Positions 15,917 to 25,082 of a stretch of 41,443 nucleotides of DNA are shown piece after piece (positions within the stretch are counted from its first letter, which is position 1; each line of letters begins with the position of its first letter). A model generated the notes under the pieces. The model did not search any database, was not told where the DNA came from, and worked only from the letters and a program-made list of their open reading frames with translations. Origin of the DNA: Nitrosomonas sp. (GTDB lineage: Bacteria; Pseudomonadota; Gammaproteobacteria; Burkholderiales; Nitrosomonadaceae); the NCBI GenBank assembly GCA_008015565.1, contig SSFV01000024.1, forward strand, positions 1-41,443, given 5' to 3'. Made by a program: the position numbers and the translations under genes.

Positions 15917-16402
15917 TTGAATCTCTTCCAATTCTTAATACGAATACACTTTTCAAATCACTACTTGGCCAGAAATAGAACGTGTTTAATTTCTGCCCTG
16001 GTGATTTGTCTGTTATGTTTTATTACTGAAGTAAGAGCGGACAGTCATTATGAAATAGTGACTTATCGCGGAGTTAACCAGAAAGTGCTTTCGGTAAACT
16101 CGTTACGATCTATTTTCAGTATGCATTTAAAAACCTGGCCAGACGGGACCAAGATCAGAGTTTTCGTTTTGCCCGACGAGGATCAGTTACATCAAAGTGT
16201 TGCTAAGGAAAAATTGAATGTTTTTCCATATCAATTAAGGTCGGCGTGGGACAGGATAGTGTATTCAGGAACTGGTCAAGCCCCCAATAAGGTAAATTCA
16301 GTTGAAGAGATGCGTGCCATGGTTGCTAGTACGCCAGGGGCGATAGGTTATTTATGGAGAGCGAATATTGATGAAAATGTTAACGTGCTCGAAATTAAGT
16401 AA
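15917..16402 (+). CDS. PstS-like periplasmic substrate-binding-domain protein
   Basis: This 161-residue protein has an uncleaved-looking basic N-terminus, a hydrophobic core (LISALVICLLCFI) and a likely cleavage site near EVRADS, so it should be periplasmic. The mature part matches the short phosphate-binding-like family: SVNSLRSIFSMHLKTWPDGTKIRVFVLP, then FPYQLRSAWDRIVYSGTG, and AMVASTPGAIGYLW. The last segment is characteristic of PstS-like domains. No ABC transporter partner is nearby. The start is a TTG at 15917 with AGGA nine bases upstream; no later ATG keeps the signal peptide. It overlaps the porin gene that follows by 32 bases. Binding of phosphate or another oxyanion is inference. 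Confidence 0.72.
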   Translation: MNLFQFLIRIHFSNHYLARNRTCLISALVICLLCFITEVRADSHYEIVTYRGVNQKVLSVNSLRSIFSMHLKTWPDGTKIRVFVLPDEDQLHQSVAKEKLNVFPYQLRSAWDRIVYSGTGQAPNKVNSVEEMRAMVASTPGAIGYLWRANIDENVNVLEIK

Positions 16403-17777
16403 GCATTCTTTAAGTGCCTGCAAAAGGATAACCAAGTGGTTGATCCTGTCATTTTGCGTTGGCTGCTTCTTTACAGCGCATGCTCAAGAAGCAAGTAAGG
16501 TGCAAAAGCAACCTGAATTTTTAAAATCACCTATTCAATGGCTGCAAACATCCGAACTACCGGCGGAGTCAACGGCATCAACCGATACAAAGAAGCAGCC
16601 AGGGTGGATTGGCTCCACATTGAATTGGTTTCAAACCGCAAACCTTCCTGGGGATCTTCAATTTCATGGTTTTGCCAGCCAAGCATATATCACAACTTCT
16701 GATAATGATGTATTTGGAAATAGTGATAATGGCGGAAGTTTTGGCCTTACCGAAGCAGGTCTCAATGCTTCAATGAGGCCCTTGCCCAGACTGCAGGTTT
16801 CTGCGCAGGTGCTGTCGCGCCGGGCTGGTGAAGGAAACAGTGGTATGCCGCGTCTTGATTACGGTTTCATGGATTACCGTATTTATTCTCACGAAGTGAA
16901 TCAATTTGGCATCCGGGTGGGCAGATTAAAGAATCCATTCGGTTTCTATAACGACACACGCGATGTGGCGCATACTCGTCCGGGCATTTTGTTGCCGCAA
17001 TCAATCTATTTTGACAGGGTGCGTAACATCAGTCTCTCTGGAGATTCTGTGCAGTTATATGGCGAAGCAGCCGTTTCCAATTGGGGTACGGTTTCGACTC
17101 AGTTTGGCGCATTTCTGCCCATAGTGAATGATAAGGATACAGAACTTGCGCTGATTGGAACACTGCAACCAGGTCATTTAGATCGGGATGTATCGTATAT
17201 AGGCCGTGGAATTTTTGAAACAAATGATAAACGTCTTCGCCTTGCTGTTAGTGGAATATGGCTAAATACTTCTTATGATCCCCGACTCAGGTCGGGCGAT
17301 CCAATAGGATCCGGTGCGTTGCAATTTACACCGGTTTATTTCTCCGCTCAATATAACGCGGAGCGCTGGAGTTTGACATCTGAATATGCGATACGCCATT
17401 TTAAATATAATAATAATTTTGGGGTACCAGGTCTGAATGGCCTCGATTTCTTTGGCGAGAGCTACTATTTTCAGGGTGAGTACCGCTTTACTCCAAAATG
17501 GGAAGGCATAGTACGTTATGATGCATACTTTGCTAATAGAGCAGACCGGGACGGCAGCGATTTTGCTAGACTTACTGGTGCACCTGCGCATGGACGCTAT
17601 GCCAGAGATATCATGGTAGGTTTACGTTGGAATGTTACACCGCAATTCATGCTGCGGGCTGAATATCATCACGTTAACGGTACGGGATGGTTATCGAGAC
17701 TGGATAATCCGGCAAGTGAAGGTCCGCTGGAAAAGAATTGGGATCTTTTTGCCATCCAAGCTTCTTTTCGTTTTTAA
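16371..17777 (+). CDS. Outer-membrane porin-like beta-barrel protein
   Basis: The product of 468 residues begins with a basic region and hydrophobic stretch (KWLILSFCVGCFFTAHAQ), a typical signal peptide. The mature N-terminus has two related segments, IQWLQTSELP and LNWFQTANLP, before the barrel. The rest alternates polar and aromatic residues as in porins (RLDYGFMDYRIYSH, FGIRVGRLKNPFGFYNDTRD, YYFQGEYRFTPKWEGIVRYDAYF), and the protein ends in ASFRF with the C-terminal Phe used for BAM recognition. Solute specificity is not evident. The ATG at 16371 has GGAG about 11 bases upstream. It overlaps the PstS-like gene and is followed after 50 bases by the GGDEF/EAL gene, so the three are probably coregulated. 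Confidence 0.8.
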   Translation: MKMLTCSKLSKHSLSACKRITKWLILSFCVGCFFTAHAQEASKVQKQPEFLKSPIQWLQTSELPAESTASTDTKKQPGWIGSTLNWFQTANLPGDLQFHGFASQAYITTSDNDVFGNSDNGGSFGLTEAGLNASMRPLPRLQVSAQVLSRRAGEGNSGMPRLDYGFMDYRIYSHEVNQFGIRVGRLKNPFGFYNDTRDVAHTRPGILLPQSIYFDRVRNISLSGDSVQLYGEAAVSNWGTVSTQFGAFLPIVNDKDTELALIGTLQPGHLDRDVSYIGRGIFETNDKRLRLAVSGIWLNTSYDPRLRSGDPIGSGALQFTPVYFSAQYNAERWSLTSEYAIRHFKYNNNFGVPGLNGLDFFGESYYFQGEYRFTPKWEGIVRYDAYFANRADRDGSDFARLTGAPAHGRYARDIMVGLRWNVTPQFMLRAEYHHVNGTGWLSRLDNPASEGPLEKNWDLFAIQASFRF

Positions 17778-17827
17778 GCAAGACGTTAACAGGTAGAAGT
17801 ACCGATTATAAACTGGAAAAAATCCAC

Positions 17828-20725
17828 ATGGCATCTGGTCGAAAGGAACCCAAGTTTCGCAGTTTAAGGTGGAAAATTTCGTTAGGTAGCAGCTTGATAT
17901 TAATAGCTGTTGTGACACTGTTTTGCTTTGTCAGCTATTTGAGTTTGATGGCCAATTTTGAAAATCAGCGCGATACTGACGATTGGCGCTACGAAAGTGA
18001 ACTCGATAATTTAATCAAAAATACTTCCCAAAATTTATACCGCCTGGCTGAGATCATCCCGTTTCTGGACGGGATGAAAAAAGCATTGCTGATAAATGAT
18101 GGCGAGAGTATCAATAAGGTTTTTGATCAGCACTGGTCATTATTGCAATTTCACAATGGGGTTGAGTTTGCTCGTTTTTATAACCCGTCCGATCAACTTA
18201 ATTCGGCTTGGGATAATTTAGAATCAGCTATTGATGATGAGGAGTTGTTGTCTTCCTGGGTGAGGGATGTCAATCGTTCTGAGCAGCCAATAAATCCCTT
18301 GCTTTGCAGGGAAAGTTGCATTCAGTTCATTGCCGCACCTTTGCTGGTGGATGGCAAGAAAGCCGGCGTGGTGGTTCTGGGTATTTCATTAGCGGACGTA
18401 TTCCTGGCTTTTCAGCGAATATTCGGTGCCGACATAGGTTTGCTAGTCAAGGAAAAAGATGATTCAACATTGCAAGATGCAAGTGAATCGATACGGTGGG
18501 GCTATCAAGTTACAGCATTAACTAACAAGGAAAGAAATTACCAGATTCTGCTAGAGGTTTCGAAACAATATCCTGATCTACAAGCGCTAAAAGAAGGTAT
18601 ACAGATGCGTTGGAAGGATCAGATTCAGCAGATTAAGCTTTTTCACTTGGATTCGGTAGAGTCTGATAATGCGCATTTGATTGTCATTACGGACGTTACG
18701 CAAACTGTGAATAATATTCATGATTCAATCGCTAAAATTGCATTAATCGGTTTGCTCGGACTCATTATTTCTCAAGTTTTACTATTTTTTATTTTTACAA
18801 GACTGCTAGCAAGGCTAAAAGATGTAGCCTATGCATTACCGCTTCTCGCGAGCGGGCAGTTTGAGAATTTCCGTTTGTCTCTTGCGTTGACAAATCAAGC
18901 GCATCGTTTCAGCGATGAAATTGATAAATTGTCTCAAGCTGCTGTTACGTTATCCGTGCAATTGGAAAATCTGGAAAATAAGGTTTCGACTCGAACTAAA
19001 ATGCTCATTGATCAGAGGGATGAGCTAAGCAGGGAAAGAGATTTTGTAAGGAATCTGCTGGATACCGCGCAAGCTATCGTGCTAACACAAAATTCTGAAG
19101 GTAAAATTATTTCGCTTAATGCTTACGGAGAAATGCTTACTCGCTACAGCGAGAGAGAACTGCTTGGCAAGTCTTTTTTAAGTATTTTAATTCCGGAATA
19201 TGAATCTTACGATACGCTGGCCCGTTTTAAAGAAATACACACAGGCCAGAAAATGCAGCTCAGGCATGAGGCGATCACTCATTGTAAAGATGGATCAACG
19301 CGTCATGTTGCTTGGCTACATTCGCACTTAAGCTGGCATTCGGAAGAAGATCCCTCGATTTTATCAGTGGGCTTGGATGTCACTGAATATAAACGAGTTG
19401 AGGGACATTTGGCATGGTTGGCTGATCATGATCCGTTGACGAATATGTTCAATCGAAGACGTTTCAGCGAAGAACTAGAGCAAGTGCTGAGCCGGGCGGA
19501 ACGATACCAGCATCCCGGTGCTTTGCTGTTTTTTGATTTAGATCGCTTTAAATATGTCAATGACACCAGCGGACATCAAGCAGGTGATACGCTGCTTAAA
19601 ATAGTTGCAAGCATGCTCACACAAACCATCCGTGCAGATGACATTACCGGCAGGCTGGGAGGTGACGAATTTGCAATTATCTTGCCGGAAATTAACGCCG
19701 ATGGGGCGATCGAAGTTGCCAAGAAAGTACTGAATCAATTGGACCAGGCTCAGTTAACGATTAATAATCGTACTCATAAAATCTCAGCCAGTATCGGTAT
19801 CGCGTTATTTCCTGAACATGGTGAAAATATACACGATTTATTGGCTGCGGCTGATCTTGCCATGTATCAGGCTAAAGCGATGGGGCGCAACGCTTGGTAT
19901 TTATTTTCCGATAATGACCGCAGCCGCGAGCGTATTCATACCTTGGTTTATTGGAAAGAGAAGATAGAATATTCTCATTTGCATGATAATTTCGTACTGT
20001 ATTTCCAGCCGATCATGAGTATCAAGTCTAAGGAAGTTTCTCACTATGAGGTCCTGCTTCGCATGCAAGATACGGATGGTACGGTGCGTTCTCCCGCTGA
20101 TTTTATTCCTGCAGCTGAACATACCGGATTGATTCATGCCATCGATCATATGGTATTGCGTAAATCCATCGCGCAAGCCGCTAAAATTTATCAAGCAGGT
20201 TATGCCGTCAATTTCTCAATAAATTTATCTGCACACGCTTTTAATGATCCAGAACTATTGCCCATTCTCAAACAGCAGTTGTTGTTACATCAAATAAGTC
20301 CGGAAAATCTTATGTTCGAAATTACCGAAACAGCAGCATTGGAAGATTTACCGGGGGCACGCACACTGATGAAAGAAATCAAGGAGCTAGGGTGCGGTTT
20401 TGTGTTGGATGATTTTGGTGTCGGTTTCTCATCTTTTTACTATTTGAGGGAATTGCCGGTAGATGTAGTAAAAATCGATGGTTCATTTATCCGTAATTTA
20501 TCCGAATGCAGTGATGACTTGATTCTGGTCAATGCATTATGTAGCGTGGCTAGGGGGTTTGGAAAAAGAATTACGGCAGAGTTTGTTGAGAATGCGGCAA
20601 TATTTGCATTAATTGAAAAATTGGATATCGATTACGCGCAGGGTTATTATATTGGTAAACCGGCCCCAGCTCATGAGTTTATAGCAAAGCAAGAAAGCCT
20701 CGATAACCGGCAACAATCGTCGTGA
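17828..20725 (+). CDS. Cache-HAMP-PAS-GGDEF-EAL c-di-GMP protein
   Basis: This 965-residue membrane protein (ATG at 17828; the frame is open further upstream inside the porin gene) combines both c-di-GMP activities. In order: membrane helix (about 20-43); periplasmic Cache-like sensor with the cysteine pair CRESC; second helix (about 300-325); HAMP; coiled coil; PAS (about 405-520); GGDEF; EAL. The GGDEF motif is intact (RLGGDEF), with an RxxD inhibition site (RADD). The EAL domain keeps the residues needed for phosphodiesterase activity: EVLLR, NLSAHAF, EITET, DDFGVGFSS, KIDGSF, AEFVEN and AQGYYIGKP. Either activity could dominate. Its place behind the PstS-like protein and porin suggests that it senses a periplasmic condition. 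The stop lies eight bases from the convergent permease gene. Confidence 0.92.
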   Translation: MASGRKEPKFRSLRWKISLGSSLILIAVVTLFCFVSYLSLMANFENQRDTDDWRYESELDNLIKNTSQNLYRLAEIIPFLDGMKKALLINDGESINKVFDQHWSLLQFHNGVEFARFYNPSDQLNSAWDNLESAIDDEELLSSWVRDVNRSEQPINPLLCRESCIQFIAAPLLVDGKKAGVVVLGISLADVFLAFQRIFGADIGLLVKEKDDSTLQDASESIRWGYQVTALTNKERNYQILLEVSKQYPDLQALKEGIQMRWKDQIQQIKLFHLDSVESDNAHLIVITDVTQTVNNIHDSIAKIALIGLLGLIISQVLLFFIFTRLLARLKDVAYALPLLASGQFENFRLSLALTNQAHRFSDEIDKLSQAAVTLSVQLENLENKVSTRTKMLIDQRDELSRERDFVRNLLDTAQAIVLTQNSEGKIISLNAYGEMLTRYSERELLGKSFLSILIPEYESYDTLARFKEIHTGQKMQLRHEAITHCKDGSTRHVAWLHSHLSWHSEEDPSILSVGLDVTEYKRVEGHLAWLADHDPLTNMFNRRRFSEELEQVLSRAERYQHPGALLFFDLDRFKYVNDTSGHQAGDTLLKIVASMLTQTIRADDITGRLGGDEFAIILPEINADGAIEVAKKVLNQLDQAQLTINNRTHKISASIGIALFPEHGENIHDLLAAADLAMYQAKAMGRNAWYLFSDNDRSRERIHTLVYWKEKIEYSHLHDNFVLYFQPIMSIKSKEVSHYEVLLRMQDTDGTVRSPADFIPAAEHTGLIHAIDHMVLRKSIAQAAKIYQAGYAVNFSINLSAHAFNDPELLPILKQQLLLHQISPENLMFEITETAALEDLPGARTLMKEIKELGCGFVLDDFGVGFSSFYYLRELPVDVVKIDGSFIRNLSECSDDLILVNALCSVARGFGKRITAEFVENAAIFALIEKLDIDYAQGYYIGKPAPAHEFIAKQESLDNRQQSS

Positions 20726-20733
20726 TTTTCAGG

Positions 20734-21933
20734 CTATTCGGTACGCAACGCGTCCACAGGATTTAATTTGGCGGCGCGCATTGCGGGAACCATTCCCGAT
20801 ACAAGTCCGATTATTATTGAAATACATAAAGCGCTCATTACATAATTCCACGGAATATTGACGGGTAAATTACTGATCGATAACTTAAGCAGCCAAGCGA
20901 TAGTAGCACCGGCAGTTAATCCTGCACACCCTCCGATAGTGGAGAGGGCTATGGATTCGAACAGAAATATCATGCCAATGCGTGTACGTGTTGCGCCCAA
21001 TGCAGTAAGAAGCCCGATTTCCGCAATTCGTTCGGAAACTGCGATATGCATTAAGGTGACCATGCCCACTGCACCTACTAGTAAAGATATTCCACCTAAC
21101 GCTGCGACAGCGAATTTTAATACATTCAGTACTGTGGATAAGGTGCTGAGCATCTGCTTTTGCGGTTTGACGGTAAAATCCTCACGGCCATGCCGTGCCA
21201 CGAGAATGCGTTGAATATCCTCGACTACGGCCTCTATAGGTGCATCGGGAAAATAGGAAAAATTAATTTCCATAACACCTTGGCGATTAAATACTTCCAA
21301 CGCACGGGTTGTGGGTATAAAGACCGTATCATCCAAATCGAAACCTAGAATATTGCCTTTAGATGCCATCACACCGATGACCCGGAAGCGTGTTGCACCG
21401 ACTTGCAGCAATGCGCCAAGCGGATTGGCATCACCAAATAATTCTTTGCGTACTTTTGCACCTAATACTACGTATGCACGCGGATTGCGCGGATCATCGT
21501 CAGGCAGGAATTGCCCGGTCTCGACTTGCATGTTGAACGCCCGTGAGAAATCGGGACCCTGTCCATAAGCGGTTACTCGACGGCTGCGGCCCTGTGAGCG
21601 GATTTCTGCATTACCGACGACGCTGGCATTGGTATATTGCGCGTAACGGCTTTGTTTTAGTGCGAGAGCATCTTCGATTGTCAATAATCGCGCGCTACCG
21701 ATGGCGCCCAATGAGCCGCCGTGGGTACTGATTTTTCCAGGCGTAATCGTGACAATGTTGGTGCCAAACTGCGTGAACTCCGATAGCACAAAACGTTGCA
21801 CGCCATCACCGATTGCAGTCAGCAGAATGACTGCTGCAATGCCCACTGCAATGGCTGAGGCGGATAAAATGGTGCGTAAGCGATGCGCGGTTAACGCTCG
21901 CAAAACAAATTGCAAGGTATCGATTAAGGTCAT
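20734..21933 (-). CDS. MacB-type ABC transporter permease (second permease)
   Basis: The 399-residue protein has the MacB/FtsX layout: an N-terminal membrane helix (LRTILSASAIAVGIAAVILLTAIG), a large periplasmic domain with FTQFGTNIVTITPGK, and three C-terminal helices (VAALGGISLLVGAVGMVTLMHIAV, SIALSTIGGCAGLTAGATIAWLL, and the last before PVDALRTE). The VSERIAEIGLLTALGATRTRI segment is the usual coupling region. It lacks its own ATPase domain and probably forms a complex with the permease and ATPase encoded upstream. The start overlaps the end of the previous gene by four bases (ATGA), showing translational coupling. The cargo is unknown. Confidence 0.88.
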   Translation of the reverse strand: MTLIDTLQFVLRALTAHRLRTILSASAIAVGIAAVILLTAIGDGVQRFVLSEFTQFGTNIVTITPGKISTHGGSLGAIGSARLLTIEDALALKQSRYAQYTNASVVGNAEIRSQGRSRRVTAYGQGPDFSRAFNMQVETGQFLPDDDPRNPRAYVVLGAKVRKELFGDANPLGALLQVGATRFRVIGVMASKGNILGFDLDDTVFIPTTRALEVFNRQGVMEINFSYFPDAPIEAVVEDIQRILVARHGREDFTVKPQKQMLSTLSTVLNVLKFAVAALGGISLLVGAVGMVTLMHIAVSERIAEIGLLTALGATRTRIGMIFLFESIALSTIGGCAGLTAGATIAWLLKLSISNLPVNIPWNYVMSALCISIIIGLVSGMVPAMRAAKLNPVDALRTE

Positions 21934-23132
21934 TTTTTACTCAATGCCACGACGGCGTCCAGCCGCGCTGCCTTGCTGGCAGGTAACATGCTTGCCAGCA
22001 TGCCGGTAAACAGTGCCACCGCAATTGCGGCGATGGAGGCCCATACTGGCGCCCAGGCTGGGAGCTGCGGATAAGCTATCCGCACCAGCAAACTTCCCAG
22101 TTGTCCCAACAAAAATCCCAAAACTGCTCCAACCAGTGATAGCCACAGGGCTTCTGCTAGAAACAAACGGCGGATATCGCCGGATGTGGCGCCAATGGCT
22201 TTTAATAGCCCGATTTCCGCAGTGCGCTGGGTAACTGCGACCAGCATCACATTCATTACTAAAATACCGGCGACGATCAGACTGATTGCGGCAATGCCGG
22301 CAACTGCCAGCGTCAAGGTCTGCAAAATCCGGTCAAAGGTCTCCAAAATGGCATCTTGTGTAATGACCGTCGTATCATCTTCACCATCATGACTTTGGCG
22401 TAAGCTTGCCAATATGGCTTGCTTGGCCGGTTCAATGTCACTATGACTTTTGGCTTCGATCAGAATACGGAACAGTGATGTGGTATTAAACATTGCTTGC
22501 GCATAATCGATCGGAATAATGACGATCTCATCGGTATTGAATCCCATTGTTTCGCCTTGTGATGACAACACGCCAGAGACCAAAAAACGGCTGTCTCCCA
22601 GTCTAACCCGTTGACCGATGGCTTGACTTCTGGGGAAAAATTCTTGTGCGATTTTTGCGCCCAAAACGATCTGTGCGGTGTGCTCGCCACCATGGGCTAG
22701 AAAATTTCCCAACGCTAGCTGCATGTGCCGGATCGGTATCAAATCCGCTGTGCTGCCTAACACGGTAACCTCTCGCAGCCGATTGGCAGCCGACAATTCC
22801 GCTGCACCGACATTAAGCGGCGCATAGCGGCGAACTTGCGGTAACCGGCCGAGCAGTTGTGCATCTTTCAGTGTGAGATCGCGCGGCGTTTGTCCTAATA
22901 CCGCACCTAAGAATGAACCGGATGTTTCTGCCCGGCCAGGAAGAACTACGAGCAAATTGGTACCGATGGAAGAAAATTGATTGATAATATAATTCCTTGC
23001 GCCGTCGCCTAACGCTGTCAGTACTACCACGGCCCCGACACCTAGAGCCATTGCCAGTATGATCAACAATGATCGGATGCGATAGCTCACCACAGTTTTA
23101 AACGAGGTATGCAGCGTGTCAGTGAGTGTCAT
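21930..23132 (-). CDS. MacB-type ABC transporter permease (first permease)
   Basis: This is a 400-residue permease of the same architecture as its downstream neighbour: RIRSLLIILAMALGVGAVVVLTALG helix, periplasmic domain with FSSIGTNLLVVLPGR, and three C-terminal helices around TQRTAEIGLLKAIGATSGDI. The frame is open to 23216, but the ATG at 23132 ([11 protein letters not shown]) is the family-like start and overlaps the ATPase stop by 14 bases. Two different permease genes in one operon suggest a heterodimeric transporter. Energy would come from the adjacent ATPase. Substrates of this class include lipoproteins, peptides and macrolides; none can be chosen here. Confidence 0.88.
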   Translation of the reverse strand: MTLTDTLHTSFKTVVSYRIRSLLIILAMALGVGAVVVLTALGDGARNYIINQFSSIGTNLLVVLPGRAETSGSFLGAVLGQTPRDLTLKDAQLLGRLPQVRRYAPLNVGAAELSAANRLREVTVLGSTADLIPIRHMQLALGNFLAHGGEHTAQIVLGAKIAQEFFPRSQAIGQRVRLGDSRFLVSGVLSSQGETMGFNTDEIVIIPIDYAQAMFNTTSLFRILIEAKSHSDIEPAKQAILASLRQSHDGEDDTTVITQDAILETFDRILQTLTLAVAGIAAISLIVAGILVMNVMLVAVTQRTAEIGLLKAIGATSGDIRRLFLAEALWLSLVGAVLGFLLGQLGSLLVRIAYPQLPAWAPVWASIAAIAVALFTGMLASMLPASKAARLDAVVALSKK

Positions 23133-23802
23133 GGAATTGATCGGTAAGAATCTTGCCATCACGCATGCCAATCTGGCGATGCGCGCGTCCGCCCAGTTCT
23201 CGGTCATGCGTGACAACGATTAATGTCGTACCTTGATGATGCAGATTTTCCAGTAATGACATTACTTCGGCACCAATTTGATGGTCCAGATTTCCGGTGG
23301 GTTCATCCGCGAGAATTACGCTGGGTTGCATAATTGTAGCGCGTGCAATCGCGACTCGCTGGCGCTGTCCACCGGAAAGTTCTGCAGGGCGGTGATTAGC
23401 TCGCTGCTTAAGCTCAAATGCATTTAAAGCATTGTTCACACGTATTTGCCGTTGCTCGGGTGAAACGCCGCCAAGAAGGAGAGGAAGTTCTATATTTTCC
23501 GCAGCCGTCAGCCTTGGAACAAGATGGAACGATTGGAATACAAAACCGATTTGTTCGCGGCGTATTTTTGCCTGCTCGGTTTCCGATAAATCGGTGACAA
23601 GTTTTCCGTCTAGTTCATAACGTCCGCTGTCGGGTTTATCGAGTAAACCAATAATGTTCAACAACGTGGACTTTCCAGATCCGGAAGGCCCCATGATGGA
23701 GACATACTCACCTGAAGCAATTTGCAGATTGATATCGTTTAGGGCATATACCGCCTGATCACCCATATGAAAGGTACGGCTTATGGCTGTAAGGCGAATC
23801 AT
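23119..23802 (-). CDS. ABC transporter ATP-binding protein (MacB/LolD type)
   Basis: This 227-residue ATPase has Walker [13 protein letters not shown] (about 39-50), the Q-loop [14 protein letters not shown], signature [14 protein letters not shown], Walker [13 protein letters not shown] and the H-loop VVTHDRE. The sequence type is that of the LolD/MacB/YbbA group, which powers FtsX-like permeases. It follows the adaptor gene by two bases and overlaps the first permease, so the operon order is adaptor, ATPase, permease, permease. Confidence 0.93.
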   Translation of the reverse strand: MIRLTAISRTFHMGDQAVYALNDINLQIASGEYVSIMGPSGSGKSTLLNIIGLLDKPDSGRYELDGKLVTDLSETEQAKIRREQIGFVFQSFHLVPRLTAAENIELPLLLGGVSPEQRQIRVNNALNAFELKQRANHRPAELSGGQRQRVAIARATIMQPSVILADEPTGNLDHQIGAEVMSLLENLHHQGTTLIVVTHDRELGGRAHRQIGMRDGKILTDQFHDTH

Positions 23803-23804
23803 GA

Positions 23805-24956
23805 TTAGTTATGCTTGGGTTCTACCACGGCGCCGGTTTCGATGCCATCTTGATCAAAAGACATCAGCACTTGATTACCAGCTTGTAATCCGCTGCGGAT
23901 TTCCGTGAAACTCCAGTTGCTGAGGCCGATTTCCAGTCGTTGTTCTACCAGCCGGTTATTGGTATCGACAAGCCACACGCTATTATTTTGCCGGATGGCC
24001 TGTGTTGGAATGCGCAGCACACCGGTTTTACGGTCGAGAATAACTTCAACATCGGCACTATAACCTACCAGCAAAGCATCTGCCGGGATATGTTCGAAAT
24101 CAACTTCAATATCCACGGTGCGTGCTTGTTTCTCGATTTCAGTGACATAGGGTGCGATCCGCCGAACGATACCGGGAAAAATTTTTCCCGGCATAGCATC
24201 CAATGTAATGCGCGCTTCTTGTCCCACTCTGATCTTGGGTGCATCGACTTCATCCATTGGCGCCGTGACATATAAACAGCGGTCGTCAATGAGATCAATG
24301 GTAGGCGGTGTCGGAATGCCAGGTGGTGAGGGCGTAGTGAATTCGCCTAATTCACCAGTAATTTTGCCGATTACACCGGAGAAAGGCGCAGTGATAATGG
24401 TGCGATCAATGCCGGCCTGAGATACGCGGATTTGCGCTTCGGCACGTTTGATATCGGAAACCGCCGCTTCACAACTCGCTTGGCGTGAACGCGCGTTGGC
24501 ATTGGCATCATCGGCCCGTTGCGAACTAACGAAACCTTGCTTAACCAATTGTTGCACACGAATTGATTCACGCCGGGCATTATCTGCCAGAATGCAAGTT
24601 TCGCGGCGGCGTTCCTGAGCCATTGCAAGTTGACGCTGCGCCAATTCGCGTTGTGCTTGTAAATCTTGGTTCCATAATTCCAGAAGCACCTGGCCTTTAT
24701 TCACGTGGTCGCCTTCTTTTACCAAGATTTTTGCGATCTGACCGCCGGAAATAGGTGCTAAATTTGATCTTTGGCAGGATTTGACTGTACCTGCACGTGT
24801 ATTGACAACGGTTGCTTCTACGTCACCTTTGGCAATCGTGGCTAAATCGACTACCAGTGGCTTGGGCCGCATGGAGTACCAACCGGCAATCGCTATGACA
24901 CATACTACAGAAATCAACCCGATCAACCGGAGCAGTTTGGTTACCGATGGCATCAT
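23805..24956 (-). CDS. Periplasmic adaptor (MacA/HlyD family)
   Basis: The 383-residue protein has an N-terminal membrane anchor (LLRLIGLISVVCVIAIAGWYS) and then the membrane-fusion layout: a lipoyl-like half (GGQIAKILVKEGDHVNKGQVLLELWN), an alpha-helical hairpin rich in Gln, Arg and Ala (about 105-180), the second lipoyl half (IITAPFSGVIGKITGELGEF), and a beta-barrel with a membrane-proximal domain (GVLRIPTQAI). Adaptors of this class bridge an inner-membrane transporter to an outer-membrane channel. No TolC-like channel is encoded in the window, so it may use a shared one. It is the first gene of the four-gene operon and diverges from the MutS-like gene. Confidence 0.92.
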   Translation of the reverse strand: MMPSVTKLLRLIGLISVVCVIAIAGWYSMRPKPLVVDLATIAKGDVEATVVNTRAGTVKSCQRSNLAPISGGQIAKILVKEGDHVNKGQVLLELWNQDLQAQRELAQRQLAMAQERRRETCILADNARRESIRVQQLVKQGFVSSQRADDANANARSRQASCEAAVSDIKRAEAQIRVSQAGIDRTIITAPFSGVIGKITGELGEFTTPSPPGIPTPPTIDLIDDRCLYVTAPMDEVDAPKIRVGQEARITLDAMPGKIFPGIVRRIAPYVTEIEKQARTVDIEVDFEHIPADALLVGYSADVEVILDRKTGVLRIPTQAIRQNNSVWLVDTNNRLVEQRLEIGLSNWSFTEIRSGLQAGNQVLMSFDQDGIETGAVVEPKHN

Positions 24957-25004
24957 TTGAAAGGATGTGCCAGTAAACGAAATGGCATTGTGTTGTGTTT
25001 CATT

Positions 25005-25014
25005 GCAAATTTGC
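25005..25014. promoter_or_regulatory. Short palindrome between the export operon and the MutS-like gene
   Basis: GCAAATTTGC is a perfect 10-bp palindrome in the 126-base divergent gap. It could be an operator for one or both genes, but a palindrome this short can occur by chance. Confidence 0.2.
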
Positions 25015-25082
25015 GTATTTTACACGTTCAATTAAATCTGCTCGCAGAGAAAAGATAAATAAACATCCAACCATTTAACCGT

